The notes: generated by a model from the sequence alone, not told the origin. DNA of 56,106 nt from Alphaproteobacteria bacterium (GCA_018820275.1 JAHJOO010000046.1:1-56106), one strand, 5' to 3'; counted from the stretch's first letter, positions 25,348 to 36,119 are shown. A program made the numbers and translations.

Positions 25348-25749
25348 ATGCTCGCCGTCGCCGCCGCCGCCCTGCTCCTCGCCCAGGACCCGGTCCTGAC
25401 CCAGGCCGAGTACGAGGCCTTCCAGACCTGCCACGGCCAGTTCGAGGGCGCCTACGCCGTCGGGCAGGCCGTCATGGCCGACGACGCGGCGGCCCTGTCC
25501 GAATTCCGCGAGATCGGCGCCGGGCTGGGCGAGCTGTTCGACGAGTTCTCGACCGACATCCTCCGGGTTCAGCCCGGCCTCGACGTCGCGGCCGGCGATC
25601 GTGCCTTCCAGCGCGGCCGGGCCTCCTGGGACGGCGTCGCCGGGCGACCCGACGCCATGGACGTCTTCGCCGACAATGGCGCGATCAGCGACGACTGCAT
25701 CGAGGCCGGCGGCCGCGTCGCCGAGGTGCTGGACGCCGCGGGCGGCTAG
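25348..25749 (+). CDS. small protein of unknown function
   Basis: A 133-residue protein with a short hydrophobic start (MLAVAAAALLLAQ, likely a signal peptide) and two cysteines (QTCHGQF and SDDCIEAG) that may pair. The remainder is acidic and helical. No family recognised. Its stop codon shares a CTAG palindrome with the flhA stop on the other strand, so the two genes converge with 4-base overlap. Confidence 0.65.
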   Translation: MLAVAAAALLLAQDPVLTQAEYEAFQTCHGQFEGAYAVGQAVMADDAAALSEFREIGAGLGELFDEFSTDILRVQPGLDVAAGDRAFQRGRASWDGVAGRPDAMDVFADNGAISDDCIEAGGRVAEVLDAAGG

Positions 25750-27851
25750 ACGCTGCCCACCGTCCGCAGCCGCGCGCGGGGGTGGACCTCGTTCTGGCTC
25801 ATCACCGTGGTCTGTCCGCGGAACCGCTCGATGATCGACCGGACGTAGGGGCGGATCTGCGGCCCGGTCAGCAGCACCGCCGTCTCGCCCGCCATGGCCG
25901 CGCGCTCGAACGTGTCGCGCACCGCGCGGATGAAGTCCTGCAGCCGCGAGGGGGCCATGGCCAGCTGGCGATCCTCGCCCTGCCCGACCAGGCTCTCGGC
26001 GAACGCCTGCTCCCACTCCGGCGAGAGGGTGACGATCGGCAGGGCCCCGTCGTCGCCGCGGTGCTGCCAGCAGAGCTGGCGCGCCAGCCGCGTCCGCACG
26101 TGCTCGACCAGCCCCGTCACCGAGGAGGTGTGCGGCGCGGCCTCCGCCAGACCTTCCAGGATGGAGGCCAGATCGCGGATCGACACCTTCTCGCGCAGCA
26201 GGGTCTGCAGGACGCGCTGCAGGGTCGTCACCGTGACGACCGTCGGGATCAGCTCGTCGACCAGCTTCTTCTCTTCGCCGTCCAGCCCGTTCAGCAGCTT
26301 CTGCACCTCGGCGTAGGACAACAGGTCGGCCATGTTCTCCTTCAGGATCTCCGTCAGGTGCGTGGTCAGCACCGTCGACGGGTCCACGATGGTGTAGCCG
26401 CGGAAGGTCGCCTCCTCGCGCAGGGCCTCGTCGATCCAGGTGGCGGGCAGGCCGAAGGCCGGTTCCCGGGTGTGCTCGCCCGGCAGCTCGACCTGACGGC
26501 CCGCGGGGTCCATGGCCAGCAGCTGACCCAGCCGCACCTCGCCCGTTCCGGCCTCCATCTCCTTGATGCGGATGGCGTAGCCCTGCGTGCCCAGCCGCAT
26601 GTTGTCGAGGATGCGCACCGCCGGCATGACGAAGCCGTACTCCTGCGCCAGCGAGCGCCGCAGCGCCCGCACCTGGTCGGTCAGGCGTCGCCCCTCCAGC
26701 TCGTTGATGAGCGAGAGCAGGGAATATCCCAGCTCGATCTTCACCTCGTCGATGCTGAGCGCCGTCGAGATGGGCTCCTCGACGTCCGGCTTGGCCGCGG
26801 CGATCCCCGCGTCGGCCTCGGTCGGCTTCGGCCGCAGTTTCTCGCGTCCCAGCTTCCACGCCATGAACCCGGCGCCGATCGACAGGGCGGCGAACGGCAG
26901 CAACGGCATGCCGGGGATCAGGCCGATCAGGCCGGACGCCGCCGACACCACGCCCAGCGAGACCGGATTGGTGGCCAGCTGCTGCACCAGCGCCTTGTCG
27001 GCCGATCCCTCGACGCCCGCCTTGGACACCAGAAAGCCCGCCGCGATGGAAACGATCAGCGCCGGCACCTGGGTGACGAGGCCGTCACCCACCGTCAGCA
27101 GCACGTAGCTGTTGGCCGCGTCGCCGGCGGCCATGCCGTGCGACAGGACGCCGATCAGGATGCCGCCCAGCGCGTTGATGGCGGTGATGATCAGGCCGGC
27201 GACCGCATCGCCGCGCACGAATTTGGAGGCGCCGTCCATGGCGCCGAAGAAGGTGGATTCCTGCTCCAGCTCCTTGCGGCGCAGCTTGGCGGTGTCCTCG
27301 TCGATCAGGCCCGACGACAGGTCCGCGTCGATGGCCATCTGCTTGCCCGGCATGGAGTCCAGGGTGAAGCGCGCGCTGACCTCGGCGATCCGGGTCGAGC
27401 CCTTGGTGATGACGACGAAATTCACCACCAGCAGGATGATGAAGATGATGATGCCGATGATGAAGCTGCCGCTCATCATCAGGCTGCCGAAGGCCTCGAT
27501 GACCTCACCGGCGCTGGCGGTGCCCTCGTGCCCGTGGCTCAGGATCAGGCGCGTCGAGGCCAGGTTCAGGCCCAGCCGGAACAGGGTCGAGACCAGCAGC
27601 ACCGTCGGGAAGATGGCGAAGTCCAGCGGCCGCTTCATCAGCAGGGCCGTCATCAGGATCAGCACGCTGGAGACCAGCGAGATGGCCAGCAGCAGATCCA
27701 GCAGGAAGCTGGGGATCGGCAGGATCAGCAGCATGACGATGCCGATCACGCCGGCCGCCATGAAGACCTCGCCGCGAGCGAACCAGCCGCGCACCTCGCG
27801 CCCGGTCGGCCGCGCCATGCCGTCGCGCATCATGACGGGGGCGTCGCTCAT
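25746..27851 (-). CDS. flhA: flagellar biosynthesis protein FlhA
   Basis: A 701-residue component of the flagellar type III export gate. The N-terminal half has the conserved membrane helices and FHIPEP-region motifs, e.g. PRTVLL-like IFPTVLLVSTLFRLGLN, RIAEVSARFTLDSMPGKQ and KQMAIDADLSSG. The C-terminal cytoplasmic domain contains the PAVRILDNMRLGTQGYAIRIK and HLTEILKEN segments typical of FlhA. Length normal. Its start overlaps the beta-lactamase stop by 4 nt (ATGA), so translation is coupled to that gene. Last gene of the flagellar operon in this window. Confidence 0.96.
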   Translation of the reverse strand: MSDAPVMMRDGMARPTGREVRGWFARGEVFMAAGVIGIVMLLILPIPSFLLDLLLAISLVSSVLILMTALLMKRPLDFAIFPTVLLVSTLFRLGLNLASTRLILSHGHEGTASAGEVIEAFGSLMMSGSFIIGIIIFIILLVVNFVVITKGSTRIAEVSARFTLDSMPGKQMAIDADLSSGLIDEDTAKLRRKELEQESTFFGAMDGASKFVRGDAVAGLIITAINALGGILIGVLSHGMAAGDAANSYVLLTVGDGLVTQVPALIVSIAAGFLVSKAGVEGSADKALVQQLATNPVSLGVVSAASGLIGLIPGMPLLPFAALSIGAGFMAWKLGREKLRPKPTEADAGIAAAKPDVEEPISTALSIDEVKIELGYSLLSLINELEGRRLTDQVRALRRSLAQEYGFVMPAVRILDNMRLGTQGYAIRIKEMEAGTGEVRLGQLLAMDPAGRQVELPGEHTREPAFGLPATWIDEALREEATFRGYTIVDPSTVLTTHLTEILKENMADLLSYAEVQKLLNGLDGEEKKLVDELIPTVVTVTTLQRVLQTLLREKVSIRDLASILEGLAEAAPHTSSVTGLVEHVRTRLARQLCWQHRGDDGALPIVTLSPEWEQAFAESLVGQGEDRQLAMAPSRLQDFIRAVRDTFERAAMAGETAVLLTGPQIRPYVRSIIERFRGQTTVMSQNEVHPRARLRTVGSV

Positions 27852-28738
27852 GCGCGACCCAGTTTGGCCAGCGCCAACCTCGTCGCCTCCGCGATGACGG
27901 CCTCGTTGCGGTCAGGCGCCGTCGCGCGCGCGCCGTGGTGATAGGCGGCGACGATGACCGGCGCGCCCGACGGCGGGTAGAGCACGCCGATGTCGTTGGT
28001 CGGGCCGTAGCCGCCCGTTCCGGTCTTGTGCGCCACGGTCCAGCTGGCCGGCGCGCCAGCCTTGATCCGCGCCGACCCGGTCGGCGTGTCGATCAACCAG
28101 CGCAGCAGCCTGTCCTTGTGCGGCGTGGTCAGCGGGGTGTCCGTGTCGATCAGCAGGCGCTTCAGGTTCGCCGCCGAGGTCAGCGGCTTGATCGTGTCCT
28201 TGTCGCCGTCCAGCCGGTTCATCTCGGGCTCGAAGCGGTCGACCGTCGTGTCGGCGTCGCCCAGGCCACGATAGAAGGCCCGCATCGGCTCCAGTCCGCC
28301 CATGGCCTTGAGAAGCAGATTCGCCGCCGGATTGTCGCTGACCTCGACCGTGCCCTTCATCAGGGCCTCGACGCTCAGCGCGCCGCCGAGGGCAGGTTCG
28401 GTGACCGGCGCGTGGTTGACCATGTCCGCCCGCGTGACCGGGATCATCCGGTCCAGCCGCTCCGCGCCCGCCTGCACCCGCAGGAAGGTCGCGGCGGCGA
28501 GGAACATCTTGAACGTCGAGCAATAGACGAACCGCTCCTCGCCCCGCCACGCCAGCCTCCGGCCGGACCCCAGATCATGGGCGACGAAGCCCAGCCGCCC
28601 GCCGTCGCGCGCCTCCAGCGCCGAGAGGTCGAAGGTTTCCGGCGCGGGGGACGCCGCGTCCGGCGCGGTCTCAGTCCCGCGGGAACAGGCGGTCAGACCC
28701 AGGGCCGACAGGCCGGTCAGGACGCTTCTGCGGTCCAT
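27848..28738 (-). CDS. class A beta-lactamase, Tat/lipoprotein signal
   Basis: A 296-residue serine beta-lactamase. Active-site motifs are STFK (Ser-x-x-Lys), SDN in VEVSDNPAANLLL, the omega-loop RFEPEMNRLD with its Glu, and KTGTGGYG. The N-terminus MDRRSVLTGLSALGLTACS has twin arginines and a lipobox-like LTAC, so it may be exported by Tat and lipidated. Its position is unusual: between flbD (14-nt gap) and flhA (4-nt overlap) in the flagellar operon. It should therefore be transcribed with flagellar genes unless it has its own promoter. Spectrum cannot be predicted from sequence alone. Confidence 0.95.
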   Translation of the reverse strand: MDRRSVLTGLSALGLTACSRGTETAPDAASPAPETFDLSALEARDGGRLGFVAHDLGSGRRLAWRGEERFVYCSTFKMFLAAATFLRVQAGAERLDRMIPVTRADMVNHAPVTEPALGGALSVEALMKGTVEVSDNPAANLLLKAMGGLEPMRAFYRGLGDADTTVDRFEPEMNRLDGDKDTIKPLTSAANLKRLLIDTDTPLTTPHKDRLLRWLIDTPTGSARIKAGAPASWTVAHKTGTGGYGPTNDIGVLYPPSGAPVIVAAYHHGARATAPDRNEAVIAEATRLALAKLGRA

Positions 28739-28752
28739 GGCGCGTGTTCCTT

Positions 28753-30132
<1,380 letters not shown>

Positions 30133-30170
30133 GGGTCGTCCTCCCTAATCTCTCACTTGCCGGCGGCCGA

Positions 30171-30497
30171 TCAGGCGCCCGCGTCCTCGGTCTTGATGAT
30201 TTCGGTCATGGTCACGCCCAGCCGGTCCTCGACGACGACGACCTCCCCGCGCGCGACCAGCCGGTTGTTGACGAAGATGTCGATGGCCTCGCCGACCTTG
30301 CGGTCCAGCTCCAGCACCGAGCCGGCGCCCAGCTTCAGCAGCTGCGCCACCGACATGTGGGACTTGCCCAGAACGGCGGCGATGTTGACCGGGACGTCGA
30401 ACACGGGGGCCAGGTCGGCGGCCGACTTGTCGCGCCCATCCTCGCCCGAGGTCAGGGCCGCGCCTTCCGGAAACTCTTCGAGGGGCAGTTCGGCCAT
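30171..30497 (-). CDS. fliN: flagellar motor switch protein FliN
   Basis: A 108-residue protein with an acidic N-terminal extension (EEFPEGAALTSGED) and the FliN/SpoA core FDVPVNIAAVLGKSHMSVAQ, LLKLGAGSVLELDRK and VNNRLVARGEVVVVEDRLGV. FliN forms part of the C-ring and binds the FliH export complex. The size and the Caulobacter gene order are as expected. The ATG at 30497 lies 2 nt after the flbE stop, so expression is coupled. A longer frame exists upstream but overlaps flbE. Confidence 0.95.
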   Translation of the reverse strand: MAELPLEEFPEGAALTSGEDGRDKSAADLAPVFDVPVNIAAVLGKSHMSVAQLLKLGAGSVLELDRKVGEAIDIFVNNRLVARGEVVVVEDRLGVTMTEIIKTEDAGA

Positions 30498-30499
30498 CG

Positions 30500-31153
30500 T
30501 CAGGCTCCCAGGTTCAGGGGTTCGGCGTGTCCGGCCTCGGCGGCGAGGGCGGAGTTCAGGGCGTCGGAGAGGCGTCGGGCCGCCCCCTCGGGATCGTATT
30601 CGGCGCGCCCGTCGGCCCAGCCCAGTTCGAAGGCGGCCGGTGGCATGGCGGGGTCGTCGCGGAAGACCACCGCGCCGGAATGGCCGGCCTGGGCACAGGC
30701 GTCCTCGATCAGCCGACGCGCCTCTTCGTCGAGGCCGGCGGCCCGGACGGTCAGGCGGGCCTGCGCCTCGATCTCGCGGCCCAGCGCCTCGATGGCGGCC
30801 GTGACGGCGCCGGCGGGAAAGCGTTCCAGCGCGGCCGACGCCAGCACGCGGCCGCACGACAGCGCCAGCCCGGCCGACTCCTCGCGATGACGCCGCGCCA
30901 CGTCGGACAGGGCCCCCACGCCGCGCGCCACGCCGTCGGCCACGACGGCCAGGGCGGCGGCCCTTTGCCCCTCGACCTCGGCCAAGGCCTGCGCGCGCGC
31001 CTCGGCGGCCGCCTGGGCGACCAGCGCCTCGACCTCGGCCGGGAGATAGGCGCGCTTGGCCGGCCGCCAGTCGACGGCGCGCATGACGCGGCCGTCCTCG
31101 GCGAACTCCTGGTCGAAGGCGAAGGGACGGGACGGGGCGGGTGCGGGGGTCAT
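30500..31153 (-). CDS. flbE: FliH-like flagellar assembly protein (FlbE)
   Basis: A 217-residue protein with the composition of FliH: an N-terminal segment (FDQEFAEDGRVMRAVDWRPAKRAYLPAEVE), a long Ala/Glu/Arg-rich coiled coil (about residues 38-95) and a C-terminal globular part ending FELGWADGRAEYDPEGAARR. In Caulobacter the gene at this operon position is flbE. FliH regulates the export ATPase FliI. It abuts fliG with 1 nt between stop and start and fliN with 2 nt. Confidence 0.85.
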   Translation of the reverse strand: MTPAPAPSRPFAFDQEFAEDGRVMRAVDWRPAKRAYLPAEVEALVAQAAAEARAQALAEVEGQRAAALAVVADGVARGVGALSDVARRHREESAGLALSCGRVLASAALERFPAGAVTAAIEALGREIEAQARLTVRAAGLDEEARRLIEDACAQAGHSGAVVFRDDPAMPPAAFELGWADGRAEYDPEGAARRLSDALNSALAAEAGHAEPLNLGA

Positions 31154-31154
31154 G

Positions 31155-32189
31155 TCAGTAGATCAGCTCGTCGTCGCCGCCCTGGCCGGCCAGCATGATC
31201 TCGCCCTTGGCGGCCAGATCCTTGGCGACCTGAACCATGGTCATCTGGGCCTGGTCGACGTCCTTCAGACGCACCGGGCCCATGCCCTCCATGTCCTCGC
31301 GCATGATCTTGGCGGCGCGCTCGGACATGTTGGAGAAGAACAGTTCGCGCAGGCTCTCCGAGGCGCCCTTCAGCGCCAGCCCCAGCTGATCCTTGTCCAC
31401 CGCGCGCAGCAGGGTCTGGATCCCGCCGGGGTCCAGCCTTGCGAGGTCCTCGAACACGAACATCAGGGCCCGGATGCGCTCGGCCGCCTCGCGGTTGCGC
31501 TCCTCCAGCGCCCCGATGAACCGCGCCTCCGTCTGGCGGTCGAAGCTGTTGAAGATGTCCGCCATCATCTCGTGGCTGTCGCGCTTGGACGTCCGCGCCA
31601 GGTTCGACATGAACTCGGTCCGCAGCGTCTGCTCGATCTTGTCCAAAATCTCGCGCTGCACCGGCTCCATGCGCAGCATCCGCTGCACGCACTCCAGGGC
31701 GAAGTCCTCGGGCAGGGCGGTCAGCACGCGGCTGGCGTGCTCGGGCTTGATCTTGGACAGCACCACCGCGACCGTCTGGGGATATTCGTTCTTCAGATAG
31801 TTGGCGAGCACGGCCTCGTTCACATTGGCGAGCTTGTCCCACATGGTCCGCCCGGCGGGCCCGCGGATCTCCTCCATCATGCCTTCGACGCGGTCGGGCG
31901 GCATGAAGGCGCTCAGCAGTCGCTGGGTCTGCTCGAAGCTGCCCATCACCGCGCCCGAGCCGCTCATGCCGGAGACGAACTCCAGCAGCAGCTCCTCGAC
32001 GACGGCCGAGCTGACGGTGCCCAGGGTGGCCATGGCCTGGGAGATCTCCTTGATCTCCTCGTCGTCGAGGCCCTGCCACAGGCGGACGTGATCCTCGCCC
32101 AGCGACAGCAGGACCACGGCGGCCTTTTCCGGCCCGGTCAGCTTGCGGACGTCCTCGACCGCGGCCTTCTTGGAGACGAGCCGGGCCAT
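31155..32189 (-). CDS. fliG: flagellar motor switch protein FliG
   Basis: A 344-residue C-ring protein. The N-terminal [18 protein letters not shown] start, the [14 protein letters not shown] middle segment and the C-terminal [23 protein letters not shown] torque helix region with charged residues are typical of FliG. It couples FliF to the rotor and interacts with stator proteins. Its ATG shares one base with the fliF stop (TGATG), so both are translated as a unit. Confidence 0.97.
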   Translation of the reverse strand: MARLVSKKAAVEDVRKLTGPEKAAVVLLSLGEDHVRLWQGLDDEEIKEISQAMATLGTVSSAVVEELLLEFVSGMSGSGAVMGSFEQTQRLLSAFMPPDRVEGMMEEIRGPAGRTMWDKLANVNEAVLANYLKNEYPQTVAVVLSKIKPEHASRVLTALPEDFALECVQRMLRMEPVQREILDKIEQTLRTEFMSNLARTSKRDSHEMMADIFNSFDRQTEARFIGALEERNREAAERIRALMFVFEDLARLDPGGIQTLLRAVDKDQLGLALKGASESLRELFFSNMSERAAKIMREDMEGMGPVRLKDVDQAQMTMVQVAKDLAAKGEIMLAGQGGDDELIY

Positions 32190-33844
32190 CAGCCCTCATG
32201 CACCCAGTTGCGGAGGATCGCCGTCGATTCCTCCGGGTGCTTCTCGACGAAGTCGGCGACCTTGCGCACGGACGAGGCCTTCACCTGTCCCTCGATGCGG
32301 GCGATGTCGAGCCGCTGCTCCATCTCGGTCGGCCCGGTCAGCTGCGCCATTCCCGCGCCGCCGCCGGACATGGTGACGGTCTGCAGCTGGGTGACCGCAG
32401 GCCCGCCTCCGGCACCGGCCCCGTTCAGGGCCGGCAGGCCGCCCGGGGCTCCGCCGCCGCCCGTCGCCGCCTTCAGCAGCGGCCGCAGCACGAAGAAGAT
32501 CAGCAGCAGCCCCGTGATCAGCAGGATCAGCAGCTCCACCCCGCGCATGATGTCGTTCTTGCCGAAGTCGAACATGCCGCCCCCGGCCTCGGTCCCGCCG
32601 TCCGGCAGGGCGGCGCGGTCGAAGCGGACGTTGGTCACCTCCAGCTTGTCGCCGCGGGTCTCGTCGATGCCGACGGCGGCCGCGACCAGGGCCTTGATCT
32701 GGGCGATCTCCTCCGGCGTGCGCGCGGCGTAGGTCGCCTCCGCGCCGTTCGCGCCGGGGGTCCATTTGCCGTCCACCGCCACCGCGACCGCCAGACGACG
32801 TACCTCACCCGGCTCCTTGATGGTCGTGGTCGTCGTGTTGGAGATCTCGTAGTTGATGGTCTCGGACTGGTCCTGCTGGGTCGAGCCGGCGGTCGCCGCG
32901 CCCGGGGCCTCGCCGCCGGGGATGTTCTCCGTCGCCGTGGCCCCGCCCAGCGCCTGATTGGTCGTGTCCTGCGCCGTCGAGCCGTTGGTGGCGGTCGAGC
33001 GCACCACCTGGCCGTCCGGATCGTAGCGCAGTTCCTGGGTCGTCTGCCGGCTGTGGTCGATCTCGGCGGTGACCTGGACCCGCGCCGCGCCCGGGCCGAC
33101 GACGCCCTCAACGATGTCCATGATGCGCGCCTGCAGCTGGCGCTCGGTCCCCGCCTTGGCCTGCTCGGCACCCGCGCCGAAGCCGTCGTCCTCGCCGCCG
33201 GCCGCGAGCGTGCGGTTGGCGTCGTCGACCACGGTCACCCGGTTGGGCTTCATGTTCGGCACCGCCGAGGCGACCAGATTGCGGATGGCCCGCACGTTCT
33301 CCGCCGTCATCTCGCGGCCGCCCAGACCGACCACGACCGAGGCCGTCGGCTCGGCCGCCTGGGCCTGGAACAGGGCCCGCTCCGGCAGGGCGATCCGGAC
33401 CCGCGCCATCGACACGCCGCGCAGGGACATGATGTCCCGCGCCAGCTCGCCTTCCAGCGCGCGCTTGGCGTTCAGGTTCTGCTGGAACTCGGTCTGGCCC
33501 AGCACCGACTGTTCGTCGAAGATCTCGTAGCCGACCGACCCCTGGGTCACGAGCCCCTTGCCGGCCAGCAGCATGCGTGCCGTGCCGACCTCGTCGCGGC
33601 TGACGAAGATCGTCGAACCGTCGCCCTTGGAGGAATATTTGATCCCGGCGGAATCCAGCGCCGTGGTGATCTCGGACGCCTCGCGCAGGTCGAGGTTAGA
33701 GTACAGCAGGGCGTCCGGGGCCTGGCCGATGCGCAGCATCACGGCCACCAGCACCGCCGCCACGCCCGCCGCCACGCCCAGCACGGCCGCCAGGCGACCG
33801 ACTCCGAATCTCTGCACCGCCGCCGAGAAGCCGCCCACGCGCAC
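32189..33844 (-). CDS. fliF: flagellar MS-ring protein FliF
   Basis: A 551-residue protein with two membrane helices (about residues 18-38 and 445-467) and a large periplasmic part: [17 protein letters not shown] near residue 45 and [18 protein letters not shown] near residue 128 form the conserved ring-building motifs. The C-terminal tail ([20 protein letters not shown]) is the FliG-binding segment. FliF oligomerises first in flagellar assembly. It is the first gene of the operon; the upstream 101 bp carry a CtrA-like box and an ftr-like palindrome. Confidence 0.96.
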   Translation of the reverse strand: MRVGGFSAAVQRFGVGRLAAVLGVAAGVAAVLVAVMLRIGQAPDALLYSNLDLREASEITTALDSAGIKYSSKGDGSTIFVSRDEVGTARMLLAGKGLVTQGSVGYEIFDEQSVLGQTEFQQNLNAKRALEGELARDIMSLRGVSMARVRIALPERALFQAQAAEPTASVVVGLGGREMTAENVRAIRNLVASAVPNMKPNRVTVVDDANRTLAAGGEDDGFGAGAEQAKAGTERQLQARIMDIVEGVVGPGAARVQVTAEIDHSRQTTQELRYDPDGQVVRSTATNGSTAQDTTNQALGGATATENIPGGEAPGAATAGSTQQDQSETINYEISNTTTTTIKEPGEVRRLAVAVAVDGKWTPGANGAEATYAARTPEEIAQIKALVAAAVGIDETRGDKLEVTNVRFDRAALPDGGTEAGGGMFDFGKNDIMRGVELLILLITGLLLIFFVLRPLLKAATGGGGAPGGLPALNGAGAGGGPAVTQLQTVTMSGGGAGMAQLTGPTEMEQRLDIARIEGQVKASSVRKVADFVEKHPEESTAILRNWVHEG

Positions 33845-33885
33845 CCGCCCTGAAACACCGGCGGGACATCCGAACGCGCCCGCTA

Positions 33886-33898
33886 GGCAGAAACTGCC
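33886..33898 (-). promoter_or_regulatory. ftr-like inverted repeat upstream of fliF (possible FlbD site)
   Basis: The perfect inverted repeat GGCAG-AAA-CTGCC lies 42-54 nt upstream of the fliF start. In Caulobacter FlbD represses the fliF promoter by binding an ftr element near the transcription start. The GC-rich palindrome and position fit this, but I am matching from memory of the layout, not an aligned consensus. Confidence 0.45.
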
Positions 33899-33908
33899 GG
33901 GAGCGTGG

Positions 33909-33923
33909 TAAATGCGGCGTTAA
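33909..33923 (-). promoter_or_regulatory. CtrA-like box upstream of fliF
   Basis: On the minus strand TTAA-N7-TTTA (33923-33909) matches the CtrA consensus TTAA-N7-TTAA with one mismatch, and a further TTAA lies at 33932-33929. It is 65-79 nt upstream of the fliF start and just upstream of the ftr-like palindrome. In Caulobacter CtrA activates the fliF promoter. Confidence 0.5.
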
Positions 33924-33945
33924 GGACGTTAAACCGGCGGCAAAT

Positions 33946-35025
33946 TCACGCCGCCAGCTTCAACTCCGACGCTTTCCGGATCCGAGCTTCAGCGATCGCG
34001 TCAGCGATCTCGTGCGTCGGGCGCTGCTCGGAGGCCGAGCGGTCCAGCACCTCTTCCAGCGTCTCCATCAGGCGGCTCAGCTTGCCCTCGACCCAGGCCG
34101 GGTCGTAGGCGCCGCCCGTCTGGCGGGCCTTCAGCTCCGACGCGACGTTGATGATGCCGCCGCCGTTGACGACGTAGTCGGGCGCGTACAGCACGCCGCG
34201 CTCGAACAGGATGCGGCCGATTTCCGGCGTGGCCAGCTGGTTGTTGGCCGCGCCGACCACCGCCTTGACCGTCAGCCGGTCGAGGGTCTGCGGGTTCAGC
34301 GTCGCGCCCAGGGCGCACGGGGCATAGATGTCGGCCTTGACGCCATAGATGACGTCCGGGGCGACGATCTCGGCCCCCGTGCGGCCCGCGACCTCTTCCA
34401 GCAGCGGCACGTTCACGTCCGTCACGATCAGCTTCGCGCCCGCGGCGTGCAGCTTGTCGGCCAGATAGCCGCCGACGTGGCCGATGCCCTGCACCGCCAC
34501 CGTCAGCCCGGTCAGGTCGTCCTGGTTCCACAGGCGGCGCGCGGCCAGCAGGGTCGAGCGGTACACCCCCTCGGCGGTCACCGGGCTGGGGTCGCCCGAG
34601 CCCTCCTTGCCGCCCGACAGGCCGACCACGTACTCGGTCTCCTTGCGGGCCTCGGCGATGTCCTCGACCGACACGCCGACGTCCTCGGCGGCGTAGTAGT
34701 TGCCGCCCAGCTTGTCGATGGCGCGACCGAAGGCGCGGAACAGTTCCGGCGTTTTCCGGGTCTTGCTGTCGCCGATGATGACCGACTTGCCGCCGCCCAT
34801 CTCCAGGTCGGCGACCGCGTTCTTGTAGCTCATGCCCTTCGACAGCCGCAGCACGTCCTCCAGCGCCTCGGCGGCGGAGCCGTAGTTCCACATCCGCGTG
34901 CCGCCGACCGCCGGGCCGCGGGCGGTGGAGTGGACCGCGACGATGGCCTTCAGACCGGTCTTTTCGTCGGCGAAGGCGTGGACGCCTTCGTGGTTCGCGA
35001 ACGACGGGGAATCAAACAGCGTCAT
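33946..35025 (-). CDS. Glu/Leu/Phe/Val dehydrogenase (leucine dehydrogenase-like)
   Basis: A 359-residue NAD-dependent amino-acid dehydrogenase. ARGPAVGGTRMWNY and MSYKNAVADLEMGGGKSVI contain the substrate-binding glycine loop and catalytic lysines; LTVAVQGIGHVGGYLADKL is the Rossmann nucleotide-binding motif. The short length and the LSKGMSYKNA motif place it with leucine/phenylalanine/valine dehydrogenases, not with glutamate dehydrogenase. It probably deaminates branched-chain amino acids, which ilvE elsewhere in the window interconverts. The ATG at 35025 is chosen over an earlier in-frame start with an atypical basic leader. Confidence 0.92.
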   Translation of the reverse strand: MTLFDSPSFANHEGVHAFADEKTGLKAIVAVHSTARGPAVGGTRMWNYGSAAEALEDVLRLSKGMSYKNAVADLEMGGGKSVIIGDSKTRKTPELFRAFGRAIDKLGGNYYAAEDVGVSVEDIAEARKETEYVVGLSGGKEGSGDPSPVTAEGVYRSTLLAARRLWNQDDLTGLTVAVQGIGHVGGYLADKLHAAGAKLIVTDVNVPLLEEVAGRTGAEIVAPDVIYGVKADIYAPCALGATLNPQTLDRLTVKAVVGAANNQLATPEIGRILFERGVLYAPDYVVNGGGIINVASELKARQTGGAYDPAWVEGKLSRLMETLEEVLDRSASEQRPTHEIADAIAEARIRKASELKLAA

Positions 35026-35111
35026 GCCCTGTTCGAGCCTTTCCTGGGTATTTTTGTTGCGGGGGCCAATACGCGGGTCTTGGGTCCGGAACAAGGCGCC
35101 CTTCCCTCACG

Positions 35112-36119
35112 TCAGCGCGAGGGTGGGGCGCGGGTCAGGCGGGGCAGCACCGGCGGCGCGCCGGACGGCAGGGGCGCGTCGGGGTCGCGCGCGAAGGCCA
35201 GGACGTCGGCGAAGACGGTCACGGCGAACAGGTCCCGGTTCAGCAGATGCCGCCCGTCGGCGTACCAGCCGGTGCGCAGGTCCGGCGCGTCTCCGGCCCG
35301 CTCCAGCGCGCGCCGCATCGCCGGCCTCGGCACCAGATCGTCCCCGGCACCGTAAAGCAGCAGCGTGGGCACGCCGGTGCCCCCGAGGTCGCGGGCGGCG
35401 ACCTCCATCAGGTCGACCAGTCCGTGCAACACGTCGAACCGGGTGGCGGTGAGGTAGGCCGGGTCGCGACCGCTGCGGATCAGTTCGATCCAGTTGTCCG
35501 AGGCCAGCACCTGCCGCGCGGCCCACTCCGGCGGTTCGACGGCATAGGCACCCGCGACCCTCGCCGTGGCCCACAGCGAGGCCCGGTTCAGCGGCGTCTG
35601 GCTGGACCAGCCCCAGACCGCGGGCCCCAGAAGGACCAGGGCCTGCCCGTCCGGCGGATCGTCCGAGGCGAAGGCGGCGATCCCGACCGCCCCGCCCATG
35701 CTCTCGCCCACCACCACGACCGGCAGGCCTGTATGCCGCGCGCGAAGCAGATCGACCACGTCGCGCAGATCGTCCTGCATCAGGTCGCCCGGCCAGACGC
35801 CCCGCCCCGGCGACCGGCCGAACCCCCGCTGGTCATAGGCATAGGTCACGGCGCCGTGCTCGGCCCACCACGGTCCCGCCAGCCGCCACGCGGCCGAGCT
35901 GTCGTTGATGCCGTGCAGCGCCACGATCACCAGGTCGGGCTCGCGGTCCAGAGGTGCCCAGCGGCGCATCGCCAGCCGCGCCCCGTCGCGCACCACGAAG
36001 GCCTCGGCCTCGACCCGCGGTCCCGCGAAATCCGCCGGCGGCGTCAGCGGCACCTGCACCTGCGGCGTCGCGCAGGCGGTCAGCGCCAGGGCGGCGCACA
36101 GGGCCGCCGCGGCCCTCAC
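35112..36119 (-). CDS. alpha/beta hydrolase lipoprotein (lysophospholipase/monoacylglycerol-lipase type)
   Basis: A 335-residue protein with a lipoprotein signal (lipobox LTAC, Cys16) and a Hydrolase_4-type alpha/beta fold: VIVALHGINDSSAAW (oxyanion region), YDQRGFGRSPGRG, the nucleophile elbow VVVGESMGGAVG, GAGDDLVPRP (acid) and a late DGRHLLNRD (His). It is probably an outer-membrane-anchored esterase or lipase. Its stop lies 86 bp from the dehydrogenase start; upstream it overlaps the DUF3253 gene by 4 nt. Confidence 0.88.
   Translation of the reverse strand: MRAAAALCAALALTACATPQVQVPLTPPADFAGPRVEAEAFVVRDGARLAMRRWAPLDREPDLVIVALHGINDSSAAWRLAGPWWAEHGAVTYAYDQRGFGRSPGRGVWPGDLMQDDLRDVVDLLRARHTGLPVVVVGESMGGAVGIAAFASDDPPDGQALVLLGPAVWGWSSQTPLNRASLWATARVAGAYAVEPPEWAARQVLASDNWIELIRSGRDPAYLTATRFDVLHGLVDLMEVAARDLGGTGVPTLLLYGAGDDLVPRPAMRRALERAGDAPDLRTGWYADGRHLLNRDLFAVTVFADVLAFARDPDAPLPSGAPPVLPRLTRAPPSR

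Noticed and set aside
25782..27941. Plus-strand open frame of over 700 codons opposite flhA
   Set aside because: Gln/Arg/His-rich shadow of flhA, without ribosome site or family motif.
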